Shown here piece by piece: positions 52,041-61,993 of a stretch of DNA of 64,000 nt. The notes below the pieces were generated by a model. It did not search any database and had not been told where the DNA came from. It worked only from the letters and a program-made list of their open reading frames with translations. This DNA comes from Parasedimentitalea huanghaiensis (GTDB lineage Bacteria; Pseudomonadota; Alphaproteobacteria; Rhodobacterales; Rhodobacteraceae), in NCBI RefSeq assembly GCF_009753675.1, contig NZ_WQLV01000002.1, forward strand, positions 62,001 through 126,000. Direction: 5' to 3'. Position numbers and translations under genes: made by a program. The number at the start of each line of letters is the position of its first letter. The stretch's first letter is position 1.

Positions 52041-53527
52041 ATAAGCTGCGGGGCAAAGTGGTCCAACAGTTTATGCTTCAAGATCTTGCCTGTTGGCGCG
52101 GCGGGTAACGACCGGGCCATGACAATCCGCGAGGGTCGCTTATAGCCCGCCAGTTGGTCGGCAACAAAAGCGCGTAGATCAGCCTCGTCGGGTTCATCCC
52201 CATCTGCCACCTGCACAAAGGCAAGCACCTGTTCATCGCCCTGCACTCTGCGTCCAACAACAGCGGATTGCACCACCTGCGGATGAGCGTTCAGGGCTGC
52301 CTCCACTTCAGGTGGGAAGACATTGAACCCACCATGGATGATCAGCTCTTTGGCCCGGCCTTCAATGTGCAACATTCCAGTGTCATCAAGACGTCCCAAG
52401 TCGCCGGTCCGTAACCACCCATCATCATCAAGCACCTTCGCCGTTTCCTCGGCACTTTGATAATACCCCAGCATGACATGTGGACCGCGTGTCAGCACCT
52501 CACCCAGCCCGGCTCCGCCGCCTTCGACATCTTGATCTACTCGAACCTCGACCCCGGGCAAAGCAGGACCAACCGAGATGTCAGGATCCCCAATCAAACT
52601 ACGGGTCGCACAGATGCCAGCGGTGGTCTCGGTCATGCCATACCCGTTTTGCAAGGCCACGCCATAAAAACCCTCTGCCCGGCGTTTCCAGTCCGGGTCC
52701 AGTGGCGCGGCCCCAGAAGAAACATAGCGCAGCGGGCAGTCTTGCAGGCTCTCATGACCCTGCTCGCGGGTGTATTGCATCAGCAAGGCGTGCATCTGAG
52801 GTACAGCCGACAGCAGTGTTACCCCACCCTGTAACGCCAGATAAAGTTTCGCAGGACTGAACCGTGTTTCAAGCCGCACCTGAGCCCCAATATAGATCGC
52901 AGCCGTCACCACCGAGGCCAAACCGAACACATGAGTCGTCGGCAACACACCATAGATGACATCTTCCTCCGTCATATCGCGCAGCTGGGCCGAGGTTTTG
53001 CCGCCAAAACACATATTGGCATGGCTCAGCATCACCCCCTTGGGAGCGCCGGTGGTCCCCGTGGTATACAGCAGCACGGCCAATTCCGGATCATCATGGG
53101 GCGTGCTGGGATAGGGTAACGCCAGATGCAACTGCCCCCAAACTCCTTCGCAGGGTACGGCGTTCAACCGCACGGCATGGCCTGCTGCCTCCTCTGAAAC
53201 TCCAGTTGTGGCCAACAAGGCCGCTGGGCGCGCGTGGTCCAGAATTCGGTTTACTTCTGCCGCACTCATCCGGGCGTTCACCGGCACCGCTACGGCCCCA
53301 AGGCGCGAGATTGCAAACAATGCCGCCACCGCAGCACAGCAGTTTTCCGACAGCACAATCACGCGATCACCAGCTTCGACACCATGGGATCTAAGCTCAG
53401 CCGTCAGAGCCTCGCAGGCCACTGATAGATCGCGGAAATTCCAACGGGTTCCTGTTGTGTCAGAAAACGCCGGTGCGTTTGGACGAAGGGCGCACTGCCC
53501 ATCCAGAAATCCATGCCATTTATCCAC
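52037..53527 (-). CDS. AMP-dependent acyl-CoA synthetase/ligase
   Basis: 496 residues. ANL superfamily: P-loop LLYTTGTTGAPKGVMLSH, A5 NGYGMTETTA, A7/A8 DGWLRTGDLGRLDD and IHGGFNVFPPEVE, and the C-terminal Lys in APTGKILKHKL that catalyses adenylation. It activates a carboxylic acid to its CoA thioester; chain length is not predictable. The stop codon lies inside the palindromic repeat, so the last residues FAPQLM may have been altered by it. Confidence 0.92.
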   Translation of the reverse strand: MDKWHGFLDGQCALRPNAPAFSDTTGTRWNFRDLSVACEALTAELRSHGVEAGDRVIVLSENCCAAVAALFAISRLGAVAVPVNARMSAAEVNRILDHARPAALLATTGVSEEAAGHAVRLNAVPCEGVWGQLHLALPYPSTPHDDPELAVLLYTTGTTGAPKGVMLSHANMCFGGKTSAQLRDMTEEDVIYGVLPTTHVFGLASVVTAAIYIGAQVRLETRFSPAKLYLALQGGVTLLSAVPQMHALLMQYTREQGHESLQDCPLRYVSSGAAPLDPDWKRRAEGFYGVALQNGYGMTETTAGICATRSLIGDPDISVGPALPGVEVRVDQDVEGGGAGLGEVLTRGPHVMLGYYQSAEETAKVLDDDGWLRTGDLGRLDDTGMLHIEGRAKELIIHGGFNVFPPEVEAALNAHPQVVQSAVVGRRVQGDEQVLAFVQVADGDEPDEADLRAFVADQLAGYKRPSRIVMARSLPAAPTGKILKHKLLDHFAPQLM

Positions 53528-53888
53528 AAAACACTCCTTAAGTGGGCAGTCTCAGGCCCCTGAAACAGAAAATTCGGCGTATTGAGCGAAAGGCACTCTA
53601 GGTCACTTACATCCGGCACCAGTGCCCCCGATGGGCAGGGTTATTTGCGGTCGCCAGCCAACAGGTCGGCGCTCACGTTGACCATTGGTAAGGTATTCCA
53701 CCATGTGATGACTCATTAAAATATGTACACTTAGTTAATCCTTTCATCTCTGCCGTGAATGTGACAGCGATCCAGTCTTTCCAGCAAATTGTGCTGGATC
53801 GCGACCGATTCTTCATGCTTTCGCCAAGGCGCACAGTGTTGTTAAATTTGAAATTTCTGGCAGCTCCCGGCTTTGGCAATCACTGCTC
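53528..53888. other. intergenic region with a hairpin
   Basis: 361 nt with no credible gene. A 9-bp stem GCGATCCAG/CTGGATCGC with an 18-nt loop lies at 53767-53802. Part of the region holds the promoter of the minus-strand acyl-CoA ligase. Nothing else noted. Confidence 0.4.
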
Positions 53889-54362
53889 TCAGCCGTTCCA
53901 CCTGACCAGCCAGCGTTCTAACGCGGCTTCGCAATCGCGTCGCGTCAATGGGATTTCAGCCGTTTTTACAGTTCTGGCAGGCCCACCCAAACCGTCACTC
54001 ATCCAGTCTTTGACCGGGAGCTCCTCAACATCACCACGATGCACCCGCACCGTTTCAATGCTGACATCATCAATGCCACGCGCATCACAATCCAGCAGCA
54101 GGTTTTCGTGTCCCTTGAACACCACGCCTGTCAGGTCGCGCACCTGAACGCTGGTGCCAAACAGCTTGGCCTCGACGTGGATGCAGGCATCGATCTTGCT
54201 GCTGTAGAAATCGAATATACGATACAGTCGGTAGTCGCGGCTTTTCTGGTGTTTCTCGACATAGTCCTGTGCCAGCTCGGTGCAGATTGCATCGCGATCC
54301 ACCCCGTCAGCCCAAGCCCCGGTGGCGGAAAAACTGATCAGAATTGCAAATAACCAACGCAT
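53889..54362 (-). CDS. periplasmic hypothetical protein
   Basis: 157 residues from ATG 54362: GAGGG lies 6 nt upstream of this ATG, while the ATG at 54368 is too close to it. Signal peptide MRWLFAILISFSATGAWA, then a mature domain with four Cys (AICTELAQ, IDACIHVEAK, LLLDCDARG, RRDCEAAL) that could form two disulfides. I do not recognise the family. It stands alone between the acyl-CoA ligase and the thioesterase. Confidence 0.7.
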   Translation of the reverse strand: MRWLFAILISFSATGAWADGVDRDAICTELAQDYVEKHQKSRDYRLYRIFDFYSSKIDACIHVEAKLFGTSVQVRDLTGVVFKGHENLLLDCDARGIDDVSIETVRVHRGDVEELPVKDWMSDGLGGPARTVKTAEIPLTRRDCEAALERWLVRWNG

Positions 54363-54445
54363 ACTCATCCCTCACATCATGAATATGTTGATCTTTGCGC
54401 GGAATGGTTTTGAAGTCCACTATTGAGGAAGCGCAGTGCACTTAC

Positions 54446-54862
54446 TCATCCCCGTACGCGTTTGAAGATCCCCGTTGCCGTAGCCAGCAACGCACCATCC
54501 TCGTCTCGCAACTCTCCATTCACATAGGCAATACTGCGGCCTCCGCCGGTGGCTTTTGCTGTGGCGATCACTGGCCCAGACCGCGCGGCGGCGACATAGG
54601 AGATGTTCAGCGAAACAGTGACCAGATTGGGATGGCTTTCACGGTCAAAAAAGGCCGAAGCAGTGTTGCCGCAGACCACATCCAGCAGGGTAGCCACAAT
54701 GCCACCGTGCAAGACTCCGATCCGGTTCTGGTGTTGTGGCTGCAGGTCCAGTGTAACCTCACACGACCCTGCCCGGGTATCCATTTGGGTGCGGTAGCCA
54801 ACCAATTGCTGGCAGCCCGGGTCGTTGATCTCACGGAAGGGATCAGGTGGTGCTGAGGTCAA
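54446..54862 (-). CDS. PaaI family acyl-CoA thioesterase
   Basis: 138 residues from TTG 54862, which has GGAG 7 nt upstream; the ATG frame from 54895 would overlap the upstream gene by 53 nt without a site. Hot-dog fold with NRIGVLHGGIVATLLDVVCG (catalytic HGG block) and SYVAAARSGPVIATAKAT. Last gene of the beta-oxidation operon. It probably releases stalled acyl-CoA. Confidence 0.85.
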   Translation of the reverse strand: MTSAPPDPFREINDPGCQQLVGYRTQMDTRAGSCEVTLDLQPQHQNRIGVLHGGIVATLLDVVCGNTASAFFDRESHPNLVTVSLNISYVAAARSGPVIATAKATGGGRSIAYVNGELRDEDGALLATATGIFKRVRG

Positions 54863-55976
54863 TAAACTGCTCCAAGTGATAGTCGGCATCGCCAAACCGG
54901 TGGTCAGCCATAGTGATACGTTTTGCGATATGGGCGAGCTCGTATTCCTGGGTCATGGCAATACCGCCGTGCAGCTGGATCGTTTCTTCGGACACCAAAC
55001 GCCCCGTGCGGGCGACCAAATTGCGGGCAGCTGCGATGTGCAGCTCGCGCTGGTACGGTTCACCCTCTAGATGGCCGGCTGCGTTGATGACGGCAGAACG
55101 CGCTTGTTCCAGCTCGATCAAAAGGTCGGCCATGCGGTGTTGCAGCGCTTGGAAGCTGCCGATAGGACGACCAAACTGCTGGCGGGTTTGCAGGTAGTCA
55201 CGGGTCAGCACGGTTGCGGTCTCCATTGCACCCAGCGTTTCAGCGGCCAGAGCAACCGAGGCGGCGGCGGCACGTTCGGTAATCACCGGATAGGCCTGCC
55301 CGGCAACACCCAGTCGCGAGGATGCCCGTAGGGAGACATTATCCAATTCGACCTCTGCTGCGCGCCCACCTGCCAGTAAGGGATAGCCGCGCAGTGACAG
55401 GCCGGGTGTATCGGCAGGAACTAGGAACAGAGAGATCCCATCCTGATCCATCACCGCACCATCTTCACGAGCTGAGACAATCAGAAAACCGGCGGCCTCG
55501 GCATTGACCACAACCGCCTTGCGGCCAGACAGGACGATGCTGCCATCCTGCATCTTGGCGGTGGTTTGCACATGCGACAGGTCATATCGGCTGGCGGGTT
55601 CACCATGGGCAAAGGCAAGAAGCAGAGAGCCGTCGATCACCTGCTCCAGCAGGGTTTTCTGAGCCTCTGTTCCAAGGGCTGCAATCAACCCACCGCCAAG
55701 CACGGCACTGTCCAGAAACGGTTCTACCACACCTGCGCGGCCCAGTTCCTCGAATACCACGGCGATGTCAAAACCGGCACCGCCATAGCCACCCTGATCC
55801 TCGGTGAACAGTGCGCCGATGATACCCAGCTCCGCCAGTTGCGTCCAGATTTCGGCGCTGTATCCGGTATCGCTGTTCAGGATGTCGTTGCGCACTTGGG
55901 TGGTGTAGCGGTCAGTGAGGAACCGGCGCAGGCTGTCTTGCAGCATCTGGCGTTCATCCGTCAGATCAAAGTTCAT
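54843..55976 (-). CDS. acyl-CoA dehydrogenase, second of a pair
   Basis: 377 residues. FAD-dependent; N-terminal MNFDLTDERQMLQDSLRRF, the short FAD-site LHGGIAMTQEYEL near the C-terminus keeps a glutamate in the catalytic position. It lacks the usual C-terminal G(G/T)xEIxR FAD-binding end seen in its partner, so the two may form a mixed oligomer. ATGA overlap with the upstream acyl-CoA dehydrogenase gene. Confidence 0.88.
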   Translation of the reverse strand: MNFDLTDERQMLQDSLRRFLTDRYTTQVRNDILNSDTGYSAEIWTQLAELGIIGALFTEDQGGYGGAGFDIAVVFEELGRAGVVEPFLDSAVLGGGLIAALGTEAQKTLLEQVIDGSLLLAFAHGEPASRYDLSHVQTTAKMQDGSIVLSGRKAVVVNAEAAGFLIVSAREDGAVMDQDGISLFLVPADTPGLSLRGYPLLAGGRAAEVELDNVSLRASSRLGVAGQAYPVITERAAAASVALAAETLGAMETATVLTRDYLQTRQQFGRPIGSFQALQHRMADLLIELEQARSAVINAAGHLEGEPYQRELHIAAARNLVARTGRLVSEETIQLHGGIAMTQEYELAHIAKRITMADHRFGDADYHLEQFIDLSTT

Positions 55977-57172
55977 GCGCCCCCTCCCAGTTTGACCTTG
56001 GCAATGATGTTGCGCTGGATCTCGTTGCTGCCGCCAAAGATCGACAGTTTGCGATTGTTGAAGTACTGCGCTGCAACATGGGTCGTGCCTTCGGGGCCAA
56101 TGGGCGATTCATTGCTGCCTTCCACCGCTTCGGAGGCAAAGGGCATCGCGTAGACACCCGCAGCACGGCGGGCGAGATCGTTGATTTCCTGTCGGATTTG
56201 CGTGCCTTTAACCTTGAGCATCGAGCTTTCCACCCCCGGCGCCTGACCTTTGGCGGCCCCCGAAATGATCCGCAGGTTGGTGGTGGACATGGCCATCAAG
56301 TCAATTTCCGCGCGCGCTACGCGAGCGGCAAAATGTGGGTTTTCAATCAACGGGCGGCCCCGATGCATCTGGCTGCGGGCCAGCCGCTTCACCGCTGCCA
56401 GCCCGGCCTGACTGAACCCGACCCCAGCGATATTGGTGCGCTCATGGGTCAGTAGGTACTTGGCGTAGGTCCAGCCCTTGTTTTCCTCGCCGACCAGATT
56501 TTCCACCGGTACACGGACGTCGGTGAACCAAACCTCGTTCACTTCGTGAGTGCCATCCAGCAGGATGATTGGGCGAACTTCGACGCCCGGAGTATCCATG
56601 TCGATCAACAGAAACGAAATCCCGGCCTGCTGTTTGACGGTAGGGTCGGTGCGAACCAGACAGAATATCCAGTTGGCGTATTGCCCAAGTGTGGTCCAGG
56701 TTTTCTGGCCGTTGACTACGTAGGTGTCACCATCCCGCACCGCCTTGGTTTTCAGCGAGGCCAGATCAGACCCAGCGCCGGGTTCGGAATACCCCTGACA
56801 CCACCAATCCTGGCTCGACAGAATTCGGGGTAGATAGTGATCTTGCTGTTGTTTAGAGCCGAATTTCTGCAAGACCGGCGCCAGCATCGACAGACCAAAG
56901 GGCACGATACGCGGCGCATGGGCGCGGCAACACTCGTCCTCGAATATGTGCCTCTGCACCGCGTTCCATTCACAGCCGCCAAACTCTTTTGGCCAGTTGG
57001 GGGCCAGCCAACCCTGTTCATTTAGCAACGCGTGCCAGCGCTCGTAGGTGTCTTTGCTAAGGCCCCGCCCATCGCGAACGGTTTGCGCCAATTCGGGCGG
57101 CAGCTTGTCAGCGAGAAACCCGCGCACCTCTGCACGAAAGGCCTGCTCTTTGGCAGAGAAACTCAAGTCCAT
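55973..57172 (-). CDS. acyl-CoA dehydrogenase, first of a pair
   Basis: 399 residues from ATG 57172 (AGAGGAG upstream; the frame continues to 57226). MDLSFSAKEQAFRAEVRGFL, FAD/substrate block WWCQGYSEPGAGSDLASLKT, VNGQKTWTTLGQYANWIF, and C-terminal SIFGGSNEIQRNIIAKVKLG. The usual GGxGYxxE segment is not evident near the end. It pairs with the following enzyme through an ATGA overlap. First dehydrogenation of acyl-CoA, electrons to ETF. Confidence 0.9.
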   Translation of the reverse strand: MDLSFSAKEQAFRAEVRGFLADKLPPELAQTVRDGRGLSKDTYERWHALLNEQGWLAPNWPKEFGGCEWNAVQRHIFEDECCRAHAPRIVPFGLSMLAPVLQKFGSKQQQDHYLPRILSSQDWWCQGYSEPGAGSDLASLKTKAVRDGDTYVVNGQKTWTTLGQYANWIFCLVRTDPTVKQQAGISFLLIDMDTPGVEVRPIILLDGTHEVNEVWFTDVRVPVENLVGEENKGWTYAKYLLTHERTNIAGVGFSQAGLAAVKRLARSQMHRGRPLIENPHFAARVARAEIDLMAMSTTNLRIISGAAKGQAPGVESSMLKVKGTQIRQEINDLARRAAGVYAMPFASEAVEGSNESPIGPEGTTHVAAQYFNNRKLSIFGGSNEIQRNIIAKVKLGGGA

Positions 57173-57264
57173 GGACACTCCTCTTATCACTGTCTGGCTC
57201 GGCGGCACGCCGGGCAGCCCCCCCAAAAAAGGTCGAGCGCCGCCCTAATTTTATTGCCGTGACT

Positions 57265-58437
57265 TTAGTAGATCTCGAACAACCCAGCTGCGCCCATGCC
57301 GCCGCCGATGCACATGGTGACAACACCCAGCTTAGCGCCACGCCGCTTGCCTTCACGCAGGATGTGGCCGGTCATGCGGGCGCCGGTCATGCCAAACGGG
57401 TGGCCAATGGCAATTGAGCCACCGTTGACGTTGCATTTCTCGTCGTCGATGCCCAGCTTGTCGCGGCAGTAAATCGCCTGGCTGGCAAAGGCCTCGTTCA
57501 GCTCCCAAATGTCGATATCGTCTACCTTGAGCCCATGGCGTTCCAGTAAACGTGGTACTGCGAAGACCGGACCAATGCCCATCTCGTCTGGTTCACAACC
57601 CGCAACGCAGAAGCCTTTGAAGGCCCCCATGGCTTCAAAGCCCTGCTGCTCGGCTTGTTTGCTATCCATCAGCACCAGTGCAGCAGCCCCATCTGATAGC
57701 TGCGAGGCATTGCCGGCGGTGACAAATCCACCTTCGCGCACGGGATTCAAACCGCGAAGACCTTCGATCACAGTATTCGGGCGGTTGCAGTCATCACGGG
57801 CTACAGTTGCCTCGTGCATCGAGATTTCACCGGTTTCCTTGTCCTTGATCGCCATGGTGGTCTGCATTGGGACAATTTCATCGTCAAACAGACCAGCCTC
57901 TTGCGCGGCGGCAATACGCTGTTGACTGCGCAACCCGTATTCATCCTGTTTTGCGCGGGTGATGCCATAGCGTTCGGCCACCACATCTGCAGTTTCGATC
58001 ATCTGCATGTAGATTGCTGGCTTGTGCTCAGCGATCCAGGCCTCCTTCGCGGGGCGCAGCTTAGGCTGCACCATCGAAATGCTTTCAACGCCGCCCGCAA
58101 CCATCGGGCCTGCGCCCTCTGCGGTGATGGCGTTGGCCGCAAGGGCAACCGTCTGCAGGCCGGATGAACAGTAGCGGTTCACTGTCATACCTGCCGCCGA
58201 AATAGGAAGACCTGCCCGCATCGCGATCTGGCGGGCGATATTCCCACCTGTCTCGCCTTCTGGAAAACCACAGCCAATGGCGCAATCTTCGATCATACCG
58301 GGGTCGATCCCGGCCCGCTCCACCGCAGCCTGCACCGCATGGCCGCCCATGGTGGCACCATGGGTCATGTTGAATGACCCGCGAAATGACTTGGCCAGCC
58401 CGGTGCGGGCTGTTGAGACAATAACTGCCTGTTTCAT
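57265..58437 (-). CDS. fadA: acetyl-CoA C-acyltransferase (3-ketoacyl-CoA thiolase)
   Basis: 390 residues. Thiolase active sites: nucleophilic Cys in [11 protein letters not shown], His in [12 protein letters not shown] and the second Cys in [10 protein letters not shown]. It cleaves 3-ketoacyl-CoA to acetyl-CoA. One base separates it from the upstream fadB-like stop, and the site GGGAGA lies inside that gene's end. Confidence 0.93.
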   Translation of the reverse strand: MKQAVIVSTARTGLAKSFRGSFNMTHGATMGGHAVQAAVERAGIDPGMIEDCAIGCGFPEGETGGNIARQIAMRAGLPISAAGMTVNRYCSSGLQTVALAANAITAEGAGPMVAGGVESISMVQPKLRPAKEAWIAEHKPAIYMQMIETADVVAERYGITRAKQDEYGLRSQQRIAAAQEAGLFDDEIVPMQTTMAIKDKETGEISMHEATVARDDCNRPNTVIEGLRGLNPVREGGFVTAGNASQLSDGAAALVLMDSKQAEQQGFEAMGAFKGFCVAGCEPDEMGIGPVFAVPRLLERHGLKVDDIDIWELNEAFASQAIYCRDKLGIDDEKCNVNGGSIAIGHPFGMTGARMTGHILREGKRRGAKLGVVTMCIGGGMGAAGLFEIY

Positions 58438-58438
58438 A

Positions 58439-60532
58439 TCAAGAGTTCTCCCGGTTCAGATCGTCAAACGTGCGGCCTTCGGCCACCAGTTGCTGCAATA
58501 GCGGCGCGGGCTGCCAGAAATAGTCGTCCTCTTTGGCGTAGGCCATGATATCCGCCAAAATGCCATCCAGCCCTTCGATGTCAGCCCATTTCAACGGACC
58601 ACCGCGATAGCGCGGGAAGCCGTAGCCAAACAGCAGCGTCATATCCACGTCCAGCGGTCGCTGGGCGATGCCTTCGCCCACCACTTTGGCGGCCTCATTC
58701 ACCATGGCGCACATGTAACGGCGGGTGATTTCGGCGTCCGTAAAGTCGCGTGGAGTGATCGCCAATTCAGCCCGGTTGGCCTCGATCAATGCAGGCACAT
58801 CCGGGTTTGGCGTGCCACCGCGTTTGCCAGCCTCATAGACGTAGTAGCCCTTGCCGGTCTTTTGACCGAAATGGCCATCTTCGCACAATTTGTCAGGGAA
58901 ACTGGGCACCCGTTCGCGAGCATCCCGCGTTGGTGCCAGTCGCTTGCGCGAGGCCCAGCCGATGTCCAGACCCGCCAGATCAGCAACTGCAAACGGCCCC
59001 ATGGCAAAGCCAAACCCTGTCAGGGCTTTGTCGATCTGATAAGGGCTGGCGCCATCCAAGATCATATGATCAGCACAGGCGCGATAGGTGGACAGGATGC
59101 GGTTACCGATAAAGCCATCACAGACGCCAGCACGCACCGAAATCTTGTTCAACATCTTACCCAAGGCAAAACCAGTAGCGACCACATCAATGGATGTTTT
59201 GTCCGCGACCACCACTTCAAGCAATTTCATCACATGCGCAGGTGAGAAGAAGTGCAGGCCAATGACATCCTCGGGGCGTTTGGTACAGGCGGCGATTTCA
59301 TTGACGTCCAGATAGGAAGTGTTGGTGGCGAGAACAGCGCCAGGCTTGCAGACCTCATCGAGTTGCGTGAACACGATTTTCTTTACCGACATTTCTTCGA
59401 ACACGGCCTCAACAACCAGATCTGCATTGGCCAGAGAGGTGTAGTCGGTGGCCAGCGTCAGGGATTGGTTGGTCAGTGCTTCAAACTGATCTGCACTGAT
59501 CTTGCCACGCTTGACGGCCCCTTGCAGGTTACCCGCAATCCGGTCTTTGGCAGCTGTGGCAGCCTCGTCGGTCATTTCCAGCATGGTTACACTCAGCCCA
59601 GACAACAGCGCCGCAGTAGCGATACCTGCGCCCATGGTGCCACCACCAATAACGCCGATATCCGCCAGCGCCCGGGGTGCAACGCCTTTCAGTTCGGGCA
59701 GCTTGGAAACCGCGCGCTCGGAGAAGAACGCATGGACCATGCCCAGCCGCTGATCCGAGTTCATCAGCTCCATGAACAATTCGCGCTCGCGCTTGATACC
59801 TGCTTCAAAACTATCAGCCTCGCAGGCAGCCTGTACCGCCCGCATGGCTGTCGCCGGGGACAGTTGACCCCGGCCCTTTTTCAGCAGCGTCTCATACCGC
59901 ACGTCAAAATCGATGGCTTCAGGCGCGGGCATATCACCGACTGCACGGCGCGCTGCACCAGCGTCCAGCAATTCCTGTGCATAGGCCAGGCCGATTTCGC
60001 GTGGCTCGCCCTCGGTGACACGATCAATGATGCCTTTTTCCAGCGCTTCACCTGCCTTGATTGGACGACCAGAGGTGATCATGTCCAATGCAGCTTCGGT
60101 GCCAGCGACGCGGGGCAAACGCTGCGTGCCACCTGCGCCGGGCAAGATACCCAGATGCACCTCAGGCAATCCCATTTTGGCACTGGGCACGGCGATGCGG
60201 TAATGTGAGCTGAGGGCGACCTCTAGCCCACCACCCAGCGCAGTACCATGCATCGAGGAAACCACAATCAGAGGTGAAGCTTCGATCCGGTTACAAAGAT
60301 CCGGCAGACCCGGATCCAACATTGGCTTGCCAAACTCGCGAATGTCGGCACCGGCAAAATAGGTGCGCCCGTCGCCATAAATCAGCACCGCTTTGGCCCC
60401 GTCATTTTCCGCCTGTTGGATGCCGGCCAGCAAGCCCTTTCGCACATCAACCCCCAATGCATTCACCGGGGGGTTCTGCGCAGTCAGCACCGCAATATCG
60501 CCTATTTTTTCGTATTTGATTGCGTTGCTCAT
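58439..60532 (-). CDS. fadB: multifunctional enoyl-CoA hydratase/3-hydroxyacyl-CoA dehydrogenase (FadB/FadJ-like)
   Basis: 697 residues from ATG 60532 (AAGGAAC upstream). An N-terminal crotonase domain (about 1-190; [13 protein letters not shown] oxyanion hole, [19 protein letters not shown]) is followed by the HAD Rossmann domain (about 290-480; [38 protein letters not shown]) and two C-terminal 6-phosphogluconate-type domains. Both catalytic glutamates of the hydratase (LEVAL and PEVHLG regions) appear present. First gene of the operon with fadA, the two acyl-CoA dehydrogenases and the thioesterase. Confidence 0.92.
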   Translation of the reverse strand: MSNAIKYEKIGDIAVLTAQNPPVNALGVDVRKGLLAGIQQAENDGAKAVLIYGDGRTYFAGADIREFGKPMLDPGLPDLCNRIEASPLIVVSSMHGTALGGGLEVALSSHYRIAVPSAKMGLPEVHLGILPGAGGTQRLPRVAGTEAALDMITSGRPIKAGEALEKGIIDRVTEGEPREIGLAYAQELLDAGAARRAVGDMPAPEAIDFDVRYETLLKKGRGQLSPATAMRAVQAACEADSFEAGIKRERELFMELMNSDQRLGMVHAFFSERAVSKLPELKGVAPRALADIGVIGGGTMGAGIATAALLSGLSVTMLEMTDEAATAAKDRIAGNLQGAVKRGKISADQFEALTNQSLTLATDYTSLANADLVVEAVFEEMSVKKIVFTQLDEVCKPGAVLATNTSYLDVNEIAACTKRPEDVIGLHFFSPAHVMKLLEVVVADKTSIDVVATGFALGKMLNKISVRAGVCDGFIGNRILSTYRACADHMILDGASPYQIDKALTGFGFAMGPFAVADLAGLDIGWASRKRLAPTRDARERVPSFPDKLCEDGHFGQKTGKGYYVYEAGKRGGTPNPDVPALIEANRAELAITPRDFTDAEITRRYMCAMVNEAAKVVGEGIAQRPLDVDMTLLFGYGFPRYRGGPLKWADIEGLDGILADIMAYAKEDDYFWQPAPLLQQLVAEGRTFDDLNRENS

Positions 60533-60687
60533 CCGCTGTTCCTTTATCCGTGTGGGCGGCAAATGTGCAGCACCCTTATGTTAATCCGATCTAGACATAG
60601 ATGAGCGCACCCCGCCAAGCCCCTAGCCCGGCGAGGGCGCCCATACCTCACGTCACTTGTTAACGATCTCTCAGTGCCGGGGCCAGA

Positions 60688-61893
60688 TCAGATCACGGCC
60701 TGTTCTAACAACGGTTGACCTGCTGGGATCCGATCAAAGGCAAATGGCGACAGATCCAGCGTTTCATACCGCCCTGTTGCGATCCATTCGGCCAGGCCGC
60801 GTCCCATCGCCGGTGCTTGCTGCAGGCCGTGACCAGAGAAGCCATTGATCATCATGAAATTCGAGACCTCCGGATGGGCCCCGATGATCGCGTTTTGATC
60901 CAGCGTGTTATAGGCGTAGTGGCCAACCCAGCTTTGGATCAGTTTCAACGCCTCAAACTGCGGGATACGTTCTGCAATGGCGGGCCAGACTTTCTCCTCC
61001 CACAAAGAGTGGTCTTCGATGAAGTCATCAGGCGCGACTGCCGGATCTTCAAACGGCGGGCAGCCAGCCATGTAATACTTGCCTTCACTGCGCACATGGA
61101 CCCCCGACGGGTCAACTGTCAGCGGCAGGTCAACGTCCAGCGGTCGCGCTGCCTCGAACACAAATGTATAACGCTTGCGCGGCTCCACCGGCAGTTCAAG
61201 CCCCGCCATCTGGGCGACCTGCCCGGCACGTGGACCTGCGGCATTGACCACGTGGCCCGCCCCGATCCGGGTGCCATCAACCAGCACAACGCCGGACACT
61301 TGATTGCCCGAGCGTGAAATTCCGGTCACTTCGTTGTTGATAAATTCAACACCACCAGCGCGTGCTTTGCGACGCCACCAGTCGAACATGCAGCCGCCAT
61401 CAAAGTAGCCCTCATCCACCGGGTTATGACTGCCGATCCGAATGCCATCGAGATTATAGAACGGAAACTGTTCAGCCAGCATGTCGCGGGTCAGGATTTG
61501 GGTTCCGGCCCCTTCTGCAGCCTGCATCTGTTGCGCTGCCCGCAACACCTGCTCGCCCTCGGCGGTGGCCGCCAGATACATATAGCCAAAAGGCTGCATG
61601 TGAATTTCCGGAACGTCCGGGTCACCGCCCATGTATTGACGGAAATTGTGCACATAGTCGGCACCAAACTGGCTGACCTGAACGTTGATCGGCTGGGTAA
61701 ACTGCTGGCGGATGCAGCTGTTACTATGGGCGGTTGAACTGAACTCATAGTCGGGCGCGCGCTCAACAACCAGAACGGTGCCATCAAAGTCCGGGCGATT
61801 GGCCAGGAACCAGGCCACCGAGGCCCCCATCATGGCGCCACCGATGATGACAACGTCATAGGATTTCAGTTTAGGTGTAGTGTCAATTTGCAT
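60688..61893 (-). CDS. FAD-dependent oxidoreductase (DAO family, sarcosine/glycine-oxidase-like)
   Basis: 401 residues. N-terminal Rossmann FAD site VVIIGGAMMGASVAWFLA, AHSNSCIRQQF (position of the covalent or substrate-site region), VNAAGPRAGQVAQMAGL, and the C-terminal GFSGHGLQQAPAMG. It probably oxidises a secondary or tertiary amine or an amino acid; substrate undetermined. Same strand as, and 100 nt downstream of, the UPF0261 gene. Confidence 0.88.
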   Translation of the reverse strand: MQIDTTPKLKSYDVVIIGGAMMGASVAWFLANRPDFDGTVLVVERAPDYEFSSTAHSNSCIRQQFTQPINVQVSQFGADYVHNFRQYMGGDPDVPEIHMQPFGYMYLAATAEGEQVLRAAQQMQAAEGAGTQILTRDMLAEQFPFYNLDGIRIGSHNPVDEGYFDGGCMFDWWRRKARAGGVEFINNEVTGISRSGNQVSGVVLVDGTRIGAGHVVNAAGPRAGQVAQMAGLELPVEPRKRYTFVFEAARPLDVDLPLTVDPSGVHVRSEGKYYMAGCPPFEDPAVAPDDFIEDHSLWEEKVWPAIAERIPQFEALKLIQSWVGHYAYNTLDQNAIIGAHPEVSNFMMINGFSGHGLQQAPAMGRGLAEWIATGRYETLDLSPFAFDRIPAGQPLLEQAVI

Positions 61894-61993
61894 GGGAAAA
61901 ATCCGGCGTTAGAGGTCTTGCCAACAGCTGTATCCATGCGGCGCTGTTTGGCAAGCTCTGTGAACACCCTGCGGCCCATCGCGACCCGACGTC

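Noticed and set aside
59252-60208. 318-residue open frame on the plus strand
   Set aside because: Antisense to the fadB-like gene; composition is a shadow of GC-rich codon use and no domain is visible.
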